DNA of 24,141 nucleotides from Bacteroidales bacterium UBA6192 (GTDB taxonomy: Bacteria > Bacteroidota > Bacteroidia > Bacteroidales > F082), in the NCBI GenBank assembly GCA_002422725.1, contig DITE01000105.1, forward strand, positions 1 to 24,141. The letters are read 5' to 3'. The notes beneath the pieces are model-generated. The model did not search any database. It had not been told where the DNA came from and saw only the letters and a program-made list of their open reading frames with translations. This document shows, piece after piece, positions 17,501 to 24,141 of the stretch (position 1 is its first letter; every line of letters starts with the position of its first letter). The position numbers were made by a program, and so were the translations under genes.

Positions 17501-19742
17501 TACAACAACAACAGACACTGAAGGCAGATTCTGTTTCACCGACCTGCCTGCGGGAACTTACACCATTTCCGAGGAAAATCAGGAAGGCTGCGATCAAACA
17601 GCACCCCCGTCACCGGGAACCTTTGATGTAACGCTGCTTGCAGGGCAAGTTGTGGATAGCCTGGCATTTGGTAATCTGTGTGAGCAAAATGAGGTTGGCT
17701 CCTTATGTGGATTCAAATACCATGATTTGAATGGAAACGGTGTCTGGGATAGCAACGAACCCAGACTACCGAACTGGACAATCAATCTGACTGGTGGAGC
17801 CACCCAGACAACCACAACAAACGAAAACGGTTTCTATTGTTTCAACGATTTGCCAATAGATTCATACACCGTGTCGGAAGTGAACCAGGCAAACTGGCAA
17901 CAAACACAACCTGCATCTCCCGGCACCTATTTTGTAAACACCATTGCCGGACAAACTATTGACACCCTCTTGTTCGGTAACCATTTCGAGTCGTCTGACT
18001 TCTGCTCTGAAACGGATTCACGCATCACCCAGTCAGCCATGGGAGAATGTTGTTTCATAGTAGAAATATCCAACAATTATTTACCAAACTATTTTTCAGG
18101 CATCTCGATCACTTCCGATAACCTGACTATTTCAAACGTTTCAAACGGAAACAGCTGGAGCACGATCACCTATCAAACGCCAAATCAGGTAATTTTTACA
18201 AAAACACCATTTTTTGCAGGTATTCCGCTTGATACAGGCGGGTATCAGACGCTGGGTAATCTGTGTTTTGCCGGAACCGGTCTGAACAATATAACAATCA
18301 GTTTCATTGGCGATGCACCTGATTACGACACCATTTGCACCAAAATCCTGCAAAATGAAGGATGCAGCGTGCCCGTTGACACAAGCTGCGTTGCAGTTTA
18401 CGACCTGAGAGCCGAATGTGAAACCGGCAATGCGAGGATGAAGTTTAAACTAACCAACAATTCGAATTTCACCATGCGTGGAGTCACCCTGTATTCGCAA
18501 AATCCGGATGTTGTACCATCGCCAAAATTTGTTCCTATCGCGGATTTATTGCCCGGTCAAACCTCCACAATTGATCTTGATGTGTTGTTGCAAGTATCTA
18601 ACAATGCTGGCAGTGCATGTTTCTTTATTGCTGCCTGTGACCAGAATACACAGCCTGGCGAACAAGGACAGTATCCACAGTATTGTTGTATGGACAGCAT
18701 TCTGTATTGTGTTGAAATTCCACATTGTGATCCGTGCGATGCTATATCAATTTCAGCTTCAGAGAATGATCCTGATGATTGCTGTTACAACCTGGATCTC
18801 CACAACAATTACAACAATTCGGGCATTGGTTACCTTGAGTTTATCGGGCTTGGTGGCACTCAGTTTGCAATCCTTTCGGGTTGGAGCATCATTCCGCCAG
18901 CCAGTAGCAGCCATATCAAAATTAAGGCCCCCGGCGGAGGCATTTCTTCGGGCAATTATGCTGATTTTGCTTCCTTCTGTCTCACCGGCACATCTACAGC
19001 ACCACACATGGTCATGGTAAAGATATTTGATGTGTCTGGATTGTTGTTGTGTACTCAGATTCTTGAGTTCGACTGTGAACTTGTCGAACCCGAGTGCGCC
19101 AATATCGTCAACGACTCACTTTATTGCGACGGTAGTGATATGAAATTCACTTTCTCGGTCAAAAACAATGCGCCTTTTCCATTGTATCAGATCGACTTCC
19201 GAACACCGGATATGGGTATCTTACTCGACACAACGTATATGGAACTCAATCCGCCCATTGCTATCGGAAGTACTGGAGGCCCTTACACGATAACGATATT
19301 ATCTGCTGATGAAAACCTCGATAAATTCTGTATTTATTTGTCGGGCCACAACGGCATTTATAATCCTGAACTTGGCCTTGCCGCTACGCAATGCTGCACC
19401 GATTCACTTGGAGGCATTTGTCTGCCCCTGATCAATTGCAGCACTGAATGCGATACGGCGGTATGCTGTCAGTTTGAGAACATGATCATACCCAACGGAA
19501 TTACACCCAACGAGGACGGTAAAAATGATGCGTTTGTAATTCAGAATGCATCGTGCTGCGAGCGCATTGCGATCGAGGTTTACAACCGATGGGGAAATCT
19601 GTTATACACCAACGATGATTATAAAAATGATTGGAAAGGGGTGAATCAAAGCGGACAACAGCTTGTTCAGGGAACCTATTTCATGATCATTGCACTCCCG
19701 ACAGGCCATAAGAAAGCACTTTACATAGATATCAGATATTAA
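14598..19742 (+). CDS. giant surface adhesin with T9SS type B sorting domain
   Basis: This protein of 1714 residues has a signal peptide (FFTQAQ). The ATG at 14598 is chosen because it gives that peptide and starts 4 nt after the previous stop; the open frame extends back into the previous gene. In order: Cys-containing beta-rich regions (about 30-440); a further region (about 449-575); a DUF11-like repeat (about 580-700, YEITITNTGTVAVDSLVVIDR); a DUF642/carbohydrate-binding-like domain (about 766-932, NFLCNSDFE, SGNQFIELN); two SdrD B-like domains (from 935 and 1037) with calcium-loop DLNGNGVWD; Cys-rich modules A1 (about 1145-1255), B1 (1262-1380), A2 (1388-1493), B2 (1499-1617); and a type B sorting domain (about 1630-1714, ITPNEDGKNDAF, VYNRWGNLLY, WKG, GTYF). 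It is followed by PorP/SprF and a PorE-like protein. Its role is likely adhesion or gliding-type surface work; the ligand is unknown. Confidence 0.93.
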   Translation: MKKVLLLSIFFLFAFFTQAQVNGFSLVEPSFPTAHNLGTSFPLNVSFNWTPTTTSAIVVIDYDASLVGYDASCASSLPGCLSISNSGTQLTVNISNLLACTNTGAISFNLCFKFNCPDSCTGTTKTALFTATITDNLLTEQNSSCQSNGILNNSTTLSHSFFSFNQLTAEVTYKVCFNNPGCFKIANPEFSVALAPSIGTITSVYGNNFTYSLNGNNITPNVSAFNPYANDCFYYVVKLPCGEGLGETLTSNVTWTGTNCNVPESNIRGPVPASYVIPATPAANSNIVVTMSATSNYFSYNIYNTGNTPLNLIATNYLPQVHLKSNPSNSVMQNTTQAGLVGSINYFDCNNGSQGTFPLIGNVALDQNAPSTNTKLFQHQVTGLLPGQSVSLYMYYDLTSSCSGDAGTPPFIDSLSVTYICAGTGASDCVSCDEEGEEEVIVEYNPQPNMVCVLNQNIPGCRNTGDTLDLCYEFRNNGDNILTGGLYNVQLPAWLEAITSSVVYTGFSSDPVIVPSTNIQFTLPDLAFGTNTYKICFKAVVRNGAIGGSHTVWTVISGSNLPNPQNLCRTSFNICAFAAIGIDKKVKGDLDADFTYNGFGSPNSTVQYEITITNTGTVAVDSLVVIDRIPQPGNLTILGSPNSAPIPNDFQMEMLPAIPDVNYTAEYTSTQNICTGWPATGLPCNAGTWGTTTANGGVRFTFNPGFTLSPGASYTFMFETQIPDTADNGMVDCNTAGFIGKSTTGGYTINPVETNPVCITAYIDTCNFLCNSDFEDNQVVGEGGQGFFDPELISCWNTTEEFIEVWGDGFQNVPSYSGNQFIELNAHTVGTLFQDFTITPGSTTTITFAHRGRVGFTNDMSVAIEPAPLGSGTQVILGTFSAVTTAWTLNTVSYTFPNNGVTAYVLSFISLPVGGTSAGGNFLDAITIACPSSICGFKYHDLNGNGVWDTGEPGLDNWTINLSGTMTSTTTTDTEGRFCFTDLPAGTYTISEENQEGCDQTAPPSPGTFDVTLLAGQVVDSLAFGNLCEQNEVGSLCGFKYHDLNGNGVWDSNEPRLPNWTINLTGGATQTTTTNENGFYCFNDLPIDSYTVSEVNQANWQQTQPASPGTYFVNTIAGQTIDTLLFGNHFESSDFCSETDSRITQSAMGECCFIVEISNNYLPNYFSGISITSDNLTISNVSNGNSWSTITYQTPNQVIFTKTPFFAGIPLDTGGYQTLGNLCFAGTGLNNITISFIGDAPDYDTICTKILQNEGCSVPVDTSCVAVYDLRAECETGNARMKFKLTNNSNFTMRGVTLYSQNPDVVPSPKFVPIADLLPGQTSTIDLDVLLQVSNNAGSACFFIAACDQNTQPGEQGQYPQYCCMDSILYCVEIPHCDPCDAISISASENDPDDCCYNLDLHNNYNNSGIGYLEFIGLGGTQFAILSGWSIIPPASSSHIKIKAPGGGISSGNYADFASFCLTGTSTAPHMVMVKIFDVSGLLLCTQILEFDCELVEPECANIVNDSLYCDGSDMKFTFSVKNNAPFPLYQIDFRTPDMGILLDTTYMELNPPIAIGSTGGPYTITILSADENLDKFCIYLSGHNGIYNPELGLAATQCCTDSLGGICLPLINCSTECDTAVCCQFENMIIPNGITPNEDGKNDAFVIQNASCCERIAIEVYNRWGNLLYTNDDYKNDWKGVNQSGQQLVQGTYFMIIALPTGHKKALYIDIRY
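17400..17798 (+). repeat. direct repeat encoding two SdrD B-like domains
   Basis: Copies start at 17400 and 17706, 306 bp (102 codons) apart. The first 21 bases are identical and most later changes are silent or confined to the loop after GVWD. The pattern indicates in-gene duplication. Confidence 0.8.
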
Positions 19743-19760
19743 AATAATACACGCTGAACG

Positions 19761-20666
19761 ATGAAAAAAATCATTATCCTGGCTTTGATGCTATCAGCAC
19801 TGATTGCCGAAGCCCAGCAAGAGCCACAATACACCCAAAACCAGTTCAACAGCCAATTGGAGATCAATCCGGCCTATGCCGGAGCCAATGATCAGGCAAG
19901 CACCAGTCTCCGATACAGAAAACAATGGGTTGGATTCGATGGGTCTCCTTCCACACTCAGTTTTAATGGCGAAGGCAAGCTATTGAAAAAAACCCTTGCT
20001 GCAGGACTAAGTATCATTCGTGATGAGATTGGCATCACGCAAAGCACCTCGGCCGATCTTAGTCTGGCTTCACACATACGGGTTAACGAGAAGGGATATA
20101 TTTCGGTAGGGCTAAAAGCCGGTGTCAATTTTCTGAATTCCGATTTTTCCAAGCTCACCGATGTCGACCCAACCGATCCGCTCTATGTTACCGAAAAAGC
20201 AACACTGCCCTATTTGGGTCTGGGGGCACTTTACTATGCCGAGCGCATCTACATTGGGTTTTCAATTCCCAGACTAGTCTCATTTGAAAACGTTTCTCCC
20301 CAGTCCGACATCGGTAGTCCCCATTACTATCTCTATGGCGGGTACCGGGTGACGATTAATGATGACATTGATCTGCGTCCTGCCCTGCTGGGGAAATATG
20401 TTGCATCGGCACCTTTTGAGGCCGACATATCTCTGGACGCCTGGTACAACAATGTTTTTGGCGTGGGGGTTTCCTATCGCACTTCGGATGCGGTGAATGT
20501 CATGGTCAAAACAAAGATCAACCAGCTCTATATCGGCTATTCCTATGATATGACCGTTACCAGACTTAGAAATTACAATACCGGCTCACACGAGGTTTAT
20601 GTCGGCTACATGTTTGGCAAAAAGAACACCACTCCCGACAGAAATCAAAACAACAGATACTTTTAA
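19761..20666 (+). CDS. PorP/SprF family type IX secretion outer membrane protein
   Basis: This 301-residue protein has a signal peptide (to about IAEAQ) and the family opening: QEPQYTQNQFNSQLEINPAYAGAND, SLRYRKQWVGFDGSPSTLSFNGEG. Alternating beta-strand segments ending in aromatic residues fill the rest (VGLKAGVNFL, HYYLYGGYR, YIGYSYDMTVTRLRNYNTGSHEVYVGYMFG), in line with an outer membrane barrel. Family members assist T9SS export and surface attachment of type B cargo; SprF of Flavobacterium johnsoniae serves SprB in this way. It follows the type B adhesin by 18 bp and is therefore its probable dedicated partner. Confidence 0.95.
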   Translation: MKKIIILALMLSALIAEAQQEPQYTQNQFNSQLEINPAYAGANDQASTSLRYRKQWVGFDGSPSTLSFNGEGKLLKKTLAAGLSIIRDEIGITQSTSADLSLASHIRVNEKGYISVGLKAGVNFLNSDFSKLTDVDPTDPLYVTEKATLPYLGLGALYYAERIYIGFSIPRLVSFENVSPQSDIGSPHYYLYGGYRVTINDDIDLRPALLGKYVASAPFEADISLDAWYNNVFGVGVSYRTSDAVNVMVKTKINQLYIGYSYDMTVTRLRNYNTGSHEVYVGYMFGKKNTTPDRNQNNRYF

Positions 20667-20695
20667 AAAACGGCCATGAAGTAAGCCAAACGAAT

Positions 20696-20725
20696 AAATA
20701 TTCATGGCAACTGACATGAATATTT
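20696..20725 (+). terminator. 11-bp hairpin between porP-like and porE-like genes
   Basis: AAATATTCATG (20696-20706) and CATGAATATTT (20715-20725) are perfect complements with an 8-nt loop, and the right arm runs into a five-T tract. It could terminate or attenuate transcription after the PorP/SprF gene, or be an mRNA processing or stability element that lowers downstream expression. Confidence 0.6.
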
Positions 20726-20769
20726 TTCATCTGGCGATTCCATCTGACCAATCAAAAAACAATATACAG

Positions 20770-22947
20770 ATGAAAAAATTGATGATTATCCTCTGCTGTT
20801 TTTATAGTTTCTCCGCATTGGCACAGAAATCACAGGCGGACAGAAAGTTCAAACTGTATGAGTACAATGAAGCCATTTCACTCTACAGGCAATATCTGGA
20901 GAAAAATCCAACCGATTACGAAGCCACCAAAAACCTTGCTTTGGCCTGCAAATACACCAACAACATCAGTGGCTCAATTGAAACCTACCGCAATCTGGTA
21001 AAGCTCCCTGCAGCCATACCTGACGATTGGTACGATCTGGTTCAATTGTTAAGGATAAGCGGGCAAATAACCGAAGCCAAAGAATTTGCCTTGTTGTATC
21101 AGCAGAAAAGTGATGGTGAAAAAGCGCAAAACCTGATCAAATCAATTGATATGTATGGTGAACTTATGGGCGGGATGAATGACTATTCCGTAGTGAACAA
21201 AACACCCCATCTGAATCAATCCGTTTTTACGGTTCAATTTCATCATGGTCTGATTGTTACCGCAGAAGAAGTTAAAGGCAGCAAAAGTGACTGGACTGGC
21301 AGGGGCTATACAAAACTGTACAAAACCGATGCAGATTTTACGAGGCTTTTACCCTTCGCACCTGAAATCATGTCGGACCTTAACGATGGCATTGCCACAT
21401 TTTCGAGGGATGGTAACACTATCTATTTCACCACAGTAAACAAAAAATCAATCCTCGAACAGGATGTGAATACCAGCAAACTGCAGATATCTGCTGCCAC
21501 GTTTCAAGGTGGTGAGTGGAAACTGACCGACCTGTTTCAGTACAATAACATCCGTTACAATACGGCCCATCCGGCTTTAAGAAGCGATGGCAATCTGCTG
21601 GTTTTTTCGTCGGACAGGCCGGGTGGCAAAGGCGGCATGGATTTGTATTATTGCGTAAAACAATCCGATAACTCCTGGTCAGAACCCATCAACATGGCAA
21701 TGCTCAACACCATTGGGAACGAAATATTTCCGGTTTGGGATCCGCTTGACAAATTATTTTTCGCTTCCAATGGCTTGCCTGGTCTGGGAGGGCTTGATGT
21801 GTTTGTTTCTAAAAATGAAGGAAACACTTTCGGGTCACCCATTAACCTGAAAGCTCCCATTAATTCAAGTTATGATGATTTTTCGCTCTCAACGAACGAT
21901 AAGCTGCAGAGCGGGTATGTGTCAACCAACAGGTTTGGAACCCCTGAAACCGACGATATTGCCTACTTTATGAAAAATGTGAAAGAGCCTGTAAAGGAAG
22001 TTGTTAAAGAGATGGAAAAGCCTATCGTAAAAATCACTGTGCTTGATAAATACACTTCCATTCCATTGCCCTATGTGTCAGTTAGCATCAAAGATAGCCA
22101 AAACAATTTGATTTTTAAAGGGATGACCGACCCAAACGGCCAGTTAACTGTGGAAGAACTAGCTGCTGACAATTACAAGGTTCAAGGAATTCTGAATGAT
22201 ATTACCACCACCCTTGCAACGATATCCAAGGAGGAATTTTCGGAACTGCTCATCGAAAAAACGATCACCCACAATGACCCGCGGTTTACCTTATCAGGGA
22301 TAACCATCAACACCCTTAATGGCCCTCCTGTTTCAGGAGTAACCGTGACATGCGAAAACACCAGCCTGAACAGGACAAACAGCATCGTTACAGGCGAAGA
22401 CGGGAAGTTTTTCTTTCAGCTGGAACAGGCGAGTGATTTTAAGGTTATGGGTGAGAAAAAAGGATGGCTCTCAAGCGAAGCCATTTACGAAACCACTAAA
22501 GGACTTGATCGTAGCAAGGATTTATATGTGAAAATTAAACTGAGCATGCAGCAACCTACTGCAAAAGATGTCATCAGACTTGATAAGATCTATTATGATT
22601 ACGATAAATGCGATATCAAACCAAGGGCGGCTGAAGAACTGAACCGGCTGATCAGACTCATGAACGATTACCCTGATATGATTATTGAACTATCATCGCA
22701 CACCGACAGCAGGGGCAGCAATGCCTACAACACAACCCTGTCGCAATGCCGGGCCGATGCAGCAGTAAATTACATTGTTGGTAAGGGAATACCGGCCGGC
22801 AGGATAGTGCCAAAAGGCTACGGTGAAACGAGGCTTGTCAATGAATGTGCCGATGGAGTGGATTGTTCCGAGCCAAAGCATCAGGAAAACAGAAGAACCG
22901 AATTCAGCATTCTGGCGTGCCCTTCATGCCCTCAGGTTGTGAAATAA
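20770..22947 (+). CDS. PorE-like OmpA-family peptidoglycan-anchor protein
   Basis: This protein has 725 residues. The ATG at 20770 gives a proper signal peptide (MKKLMIILCCFYSFSALAQ); an earlier in-frame ATG at 20704 lies in the hairpin and would hide it. Domains: TPR-like helices (about 25-115), a WD40/PD40-like propeller with ATFSRDGNTIYFTT, HPALRSDGNLLVFSSDRPGGKGGMD and GLGGLDVFVSKN (about 130-410), two carboxypeptidase-regulatory-like domains (about 420-590), and a C-terminal OmpA domain (about 600-725) starting IYYDYDKCDIKPRA. The peptidoglycan-binding Asp646 (HTDSRG) and Arg661 (QCRADA) are both present. This four-part order is that of PorE from Porphyromonas gingivalis, which links the T9SS to the cell wall. 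Many Bacteroidota carry several paralogues, so it may serve only the neighbouring adhesin/PorP pair. Confidence 0.92.
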   Translation: MKKLMIILCCFYSFSALAQKSQADRKFKLYEYNEAISLYRQYLEKNPTDYEATKNLALACKYTNNISGSIETYRNLVKLPAAIPDDWYDLVQLLRISGQITEAKEFALLYQQKSDGEKAQNLIKSIDMYGELMGGMNDYSVVNKTPHLNQSVFTVQFHHGLIVTAEEVKGSKSDWTGRGYTKLYKTDADFTRLLPFAPEIMSDLNDGIATFSRDGNTIYFTTVNKKSILEQDVNTSKLQISAATFQGGEWKLTDLFQYNNIRYNTAHPALRSDGNLLVFSSDRPGGKGGMDLYYCVKQSDNSWSEPINMAMLNTIGNEIFPVWDPLDKLFFASNGLPGLGGLDVFVSKNEGNTFGSPINLKAPINSSYDDFSLSTNDKLQSGYVSTNRFGTPETDDIAYFMKNVKEPVKEVVKEMEKPIVKITVLDKYTSIPLPYVSVSIKDSQNNLIFKGMTDPNGQLTVEELAADNYKVQGILNDITTTLATISKEEFSELLIEKTITHNDPRFTLSGITINTLNGPPVSGVTVTCENTSLNRTNSIVTGEDGKFFFQLEQASDFKVMGEKKGWLSSEAIYETTKGLDRSKDLYVKIKLSMQQPTAKDVIRLDKIYYDYDKCDIKPRAAEELNRLIRLMNDYPDMIIELSSHTDSRGSNAYNTTLSQCRADAAVNYIVGKGIPAGRIVPKGYGETRLVNECADGVDCSEPKHQENRRTEFSILACPSCPQVVK

Positions 22948-23041
22948 GCACTTCTTCTTTCATTGGTTTACACAAAACCCTGGTGATTGACAAAACAGAC
23001 AATAAAAACAAATATTAACAGATAAAAAAGAGATATCAAAA

Positions 23042-23551
23042 ATGCGACACAAACGATTAATACAAAGTGCAATTCTCTTGTTAGGACTTGGACTGACAGG
23101 ACCACTACAGGCACAAGAAAGTGTTAACACCACAGGCGGTAATGCTTCTGGAAGCGGAGGTTCGGTGAGTTATTCCATTGGACAGGTTGTTTATACAACC
23201 AACGCAGGAACAAATGGCTCCGCAACACATGGCGTACAACAACCTTATGAAATTTCGATAATAACAGCCATTGAAGAAGCCAAAAACATAAACCTTTCCG
23301 TTTCGGCTTATCCAAACCCGACAACTGATTATCTTACATTGGAAGTGAATGACTTTGAACTTTCAAACATATACTTTCAACTATACGACATGATTGGAAA
23401 ACTTTTGCAAAGCGAAAAAATTACTGGCAACCAAACTAGCATTGTTGTGGGCAACCTTGTTCCGGCAACATATATTTTGAAAGTAATAGTCATTACGCAA
23501 GGCATTGCTTCACAAAAAGAAGTAAAAACATTTAGAGTAATTAAAAAATAA
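23042..23551 (+). CDS. mini T9SS type A cargo protein, second copy
   Basis: This 169-residue paralogue of the protein at 14111 has the same plan: signal peptide (to about PLQAQ), the conserved segment (NTTGGNASGSGGSVSYSIGQ, VVYTTN, HGVQQPYEI) and a type A sorting domain (AYPNPTTDYLTLEV, FQLYDMIGKLL, ATYILKV, KTFRVIKK). Its sequence is clearly diverged from the first copy and reads richer in A-ending codons than the adhesin gene. It starts 94 bp after the PorE-like gene in an A-rich leader without an obvious ribosome-binding site, and is followed 13 bp later by the second fibre-like gene, so here the order is cargo then fibre. Confidence 0.9.
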   Translation: MRHKRLIQSAILLLGLGLTGPLQAQESVNTTGGNASGSGGSVSYSIGQVVYTTNAGTNGSATHGVQQPYEISIITAIEEAKNINLSVSAYPNPTTDYLTLEVNDFELSNIYFQLYDMIGKLLQSEKITGNQTSIVVGNLVPATYILKVIVITQGIASQKEVKTFRVIKK

Positions 23552-23552
23552 G

Positions 23553-23558
23553 GAGGAA
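23553..23558 (+). promoter_or_regulatory. strong ribosome-binding site before the second fibre gene
   Basis: AGGAGG lies just after the previous stop codon and a few bases before the ATG at 23565. Such a full Shine-Dalgarno match is unusual for this phylum and for this window, where other starts have A-rich leaders. Confidence 0.6.
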
Positions 23559-23564
23559 TAGACA

Positions 23565-24141
23565 ATGAAAAAATTATGTGCAATTTTGGCAGCACTATTG
23601 ATGACTGCAAGTGTGTTTGCTCAATCACCGGAAAAAATGAGCTATCAGGCAGTAATTCGCAACAGTAGCGACGAGTTGGTCACTAACCAGCCGGTAGGTA
23701 TGCAAATCAGCATTTTACAAGGCTCGGCAAGTGGAACAGCTGTTTATATAGAAACACAAACACCCACTACAAACGCAAACGGGTTGGTTAGCTTTGAAAT
23801 TGGAGCCGGAACAGTTGTAAGTGGCGACTTTTCAGTCATTGACTGGGCAAACGGACCCTATTTTGTAAAAACTGAAACCGACCCTACAGGTGGAACATCT
23901 TACACTATTGCCGGTACTAGCCAGTTATTAAGCGTTCCTTATGCTTTGTATGCAAAAACTTCAGAAAGTATTGCAGGAGGAATTAGTGAATCTGACCCTG
24001 TATTTACAGCATGGGACAAATCAACAGGCATTTCAATCACCGAGAGCCAAATCAGCGATTTAGGAAACTATATCGAAACCGAAACCGACCCCAGTGTTCC
24101 CAGCGGTGCGCAATCCGGTGACATGCAATACTGGAATGGCA
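23565..24141 (+). CDS. fibre-like protein, second copy, 3' end beyond window
   Basis: The frame is open to the window end, giving at least 192 residues. A signal peptide (MKKLCAILAALLMTASVFAQ) is followed by the same N-terminal domain as the protein at 12756: SPEKMSYQAVIRN, MQISILQG, WANGPYFVKTETDPTGGT and QLLSVPYALYAKTSES match strongly. After that come shaft-like residues (TESQISDLGNYIETETDPSV). The C-terminal domain is not visible, so DUF1566/Lcl_C cannot be confirmed. It is 13 bp after the second mini cargo gene and is preceded by a strong AGGAGG. Confidence 0.9.
   Translation, partial: MKKLCAILAALLMTASVFAQSPEKMSYQAVIRNSSDELVTNQPVGMQISILQGSASGTAVYIETQTPTTNANGLVSFEIGAGTVVSGDFSVIDWANGPYFVKTETDPTGGTSYTIAGTSQLLSVPYALYAKTSESIAGGISESDPVFTAWDKSTGISITESQISDLGNYIETETDPSVPSGAQSGDMQYWNG

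Noticed and set aside
18478..19020. 180-residue plus frame inside the adhesin
   Set aside because: Out-of-frame shadow; the adhesin frame holds recognisable repeat modules here.
20704..20769. Upstream start for the PorE-like protein
   Set aside because: It lies in the hairpin and would place 22 residues before a clear signal peptide.
22948..23041. Terminator after the PorE-like gene
   Set aside because: Only a 5-bp GGTTT/AAACC pairing without a T tract was found.

Overview
The window looks like a chromosomal segment of a Bacteroidota (Bacteroidetes) bacterium, probably Bacteroidales-like. It carries type IX secretion (T9SS) sorting domains of both type A and type B, a PorP/SprF homologue and a PorE-like OmpA protein. 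It also has a LytTR regulator paired with a propeller/Y_Y_Y histidine kinase, A-rich leaders without clear Shine-Dalgarno sites, and TAnnTTTG-type promoter elements. No rRNA, tRNA, CRISPR array, transposase or phage structural gene was seen.

Layout. Positions 1-555 are a long non-coding, repeat-filled stretch: 8-bp GTTAGC-type repeats, a seven-unit degenerate array of about 26-28 bp, a 15-nt direct repeat, then a promoter. Positions 556-5870 hold a two-domain CHRD-like lipoprotein, a very long perfect hairpin, a soluble PAS-PAS hybrid histidine kinase, a YihY/BrkB-family membrane protein, an M48 metallopeptidase lipoprotein and a small two-TM protein. Positions 6011-8241 hold two convergent cell-wall enzymes, an L,D-transpeptidase lipoprotein (+) and an NlpC/P60 hydrolase (-). 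Positions 8527-12269 form a response regulator / sensor kinase operon. A small unknown gene lies at 12399-12644.

From 12756 to the right edge is one continuous plus-strand surface/secretion locus. It runs: fibre-like protein with a DUF1566/Lcl_C end; mini T9SS type A cargo; 1714-residue T9SS type B adhesin; PorP/SprF; PorE-like OmpA anchor; second mini type A cargo; second fibre-like protein, cut by the window end. The centre matches the known pairing of type B substrates with PorP/SprF and an OmpA-type peptidoglycan anchor. The flanks are two paralogous cargo/fibre pairs in opposite gene order, which I cannot match to a described system.

The most interesting observations are: (1) the T9SS substrate-PorP-PorE core bracketed by mirrored cargo/fibre pairs; (2) an A-B-A-B array of Cys-rich modules in the adhesin; (3) two promoters, 4.2 kb apart, sharing AAATRTGTAAC, exactly 22 nt, then ACCTTTGCAG, which suggests a common alternative sigma factor or regulator for two lipoprotein genes; (4) a 23-bp perfect inverted repeat at 1388-1444 and an 11-bp hairpin between porP-like and porE-like genes.
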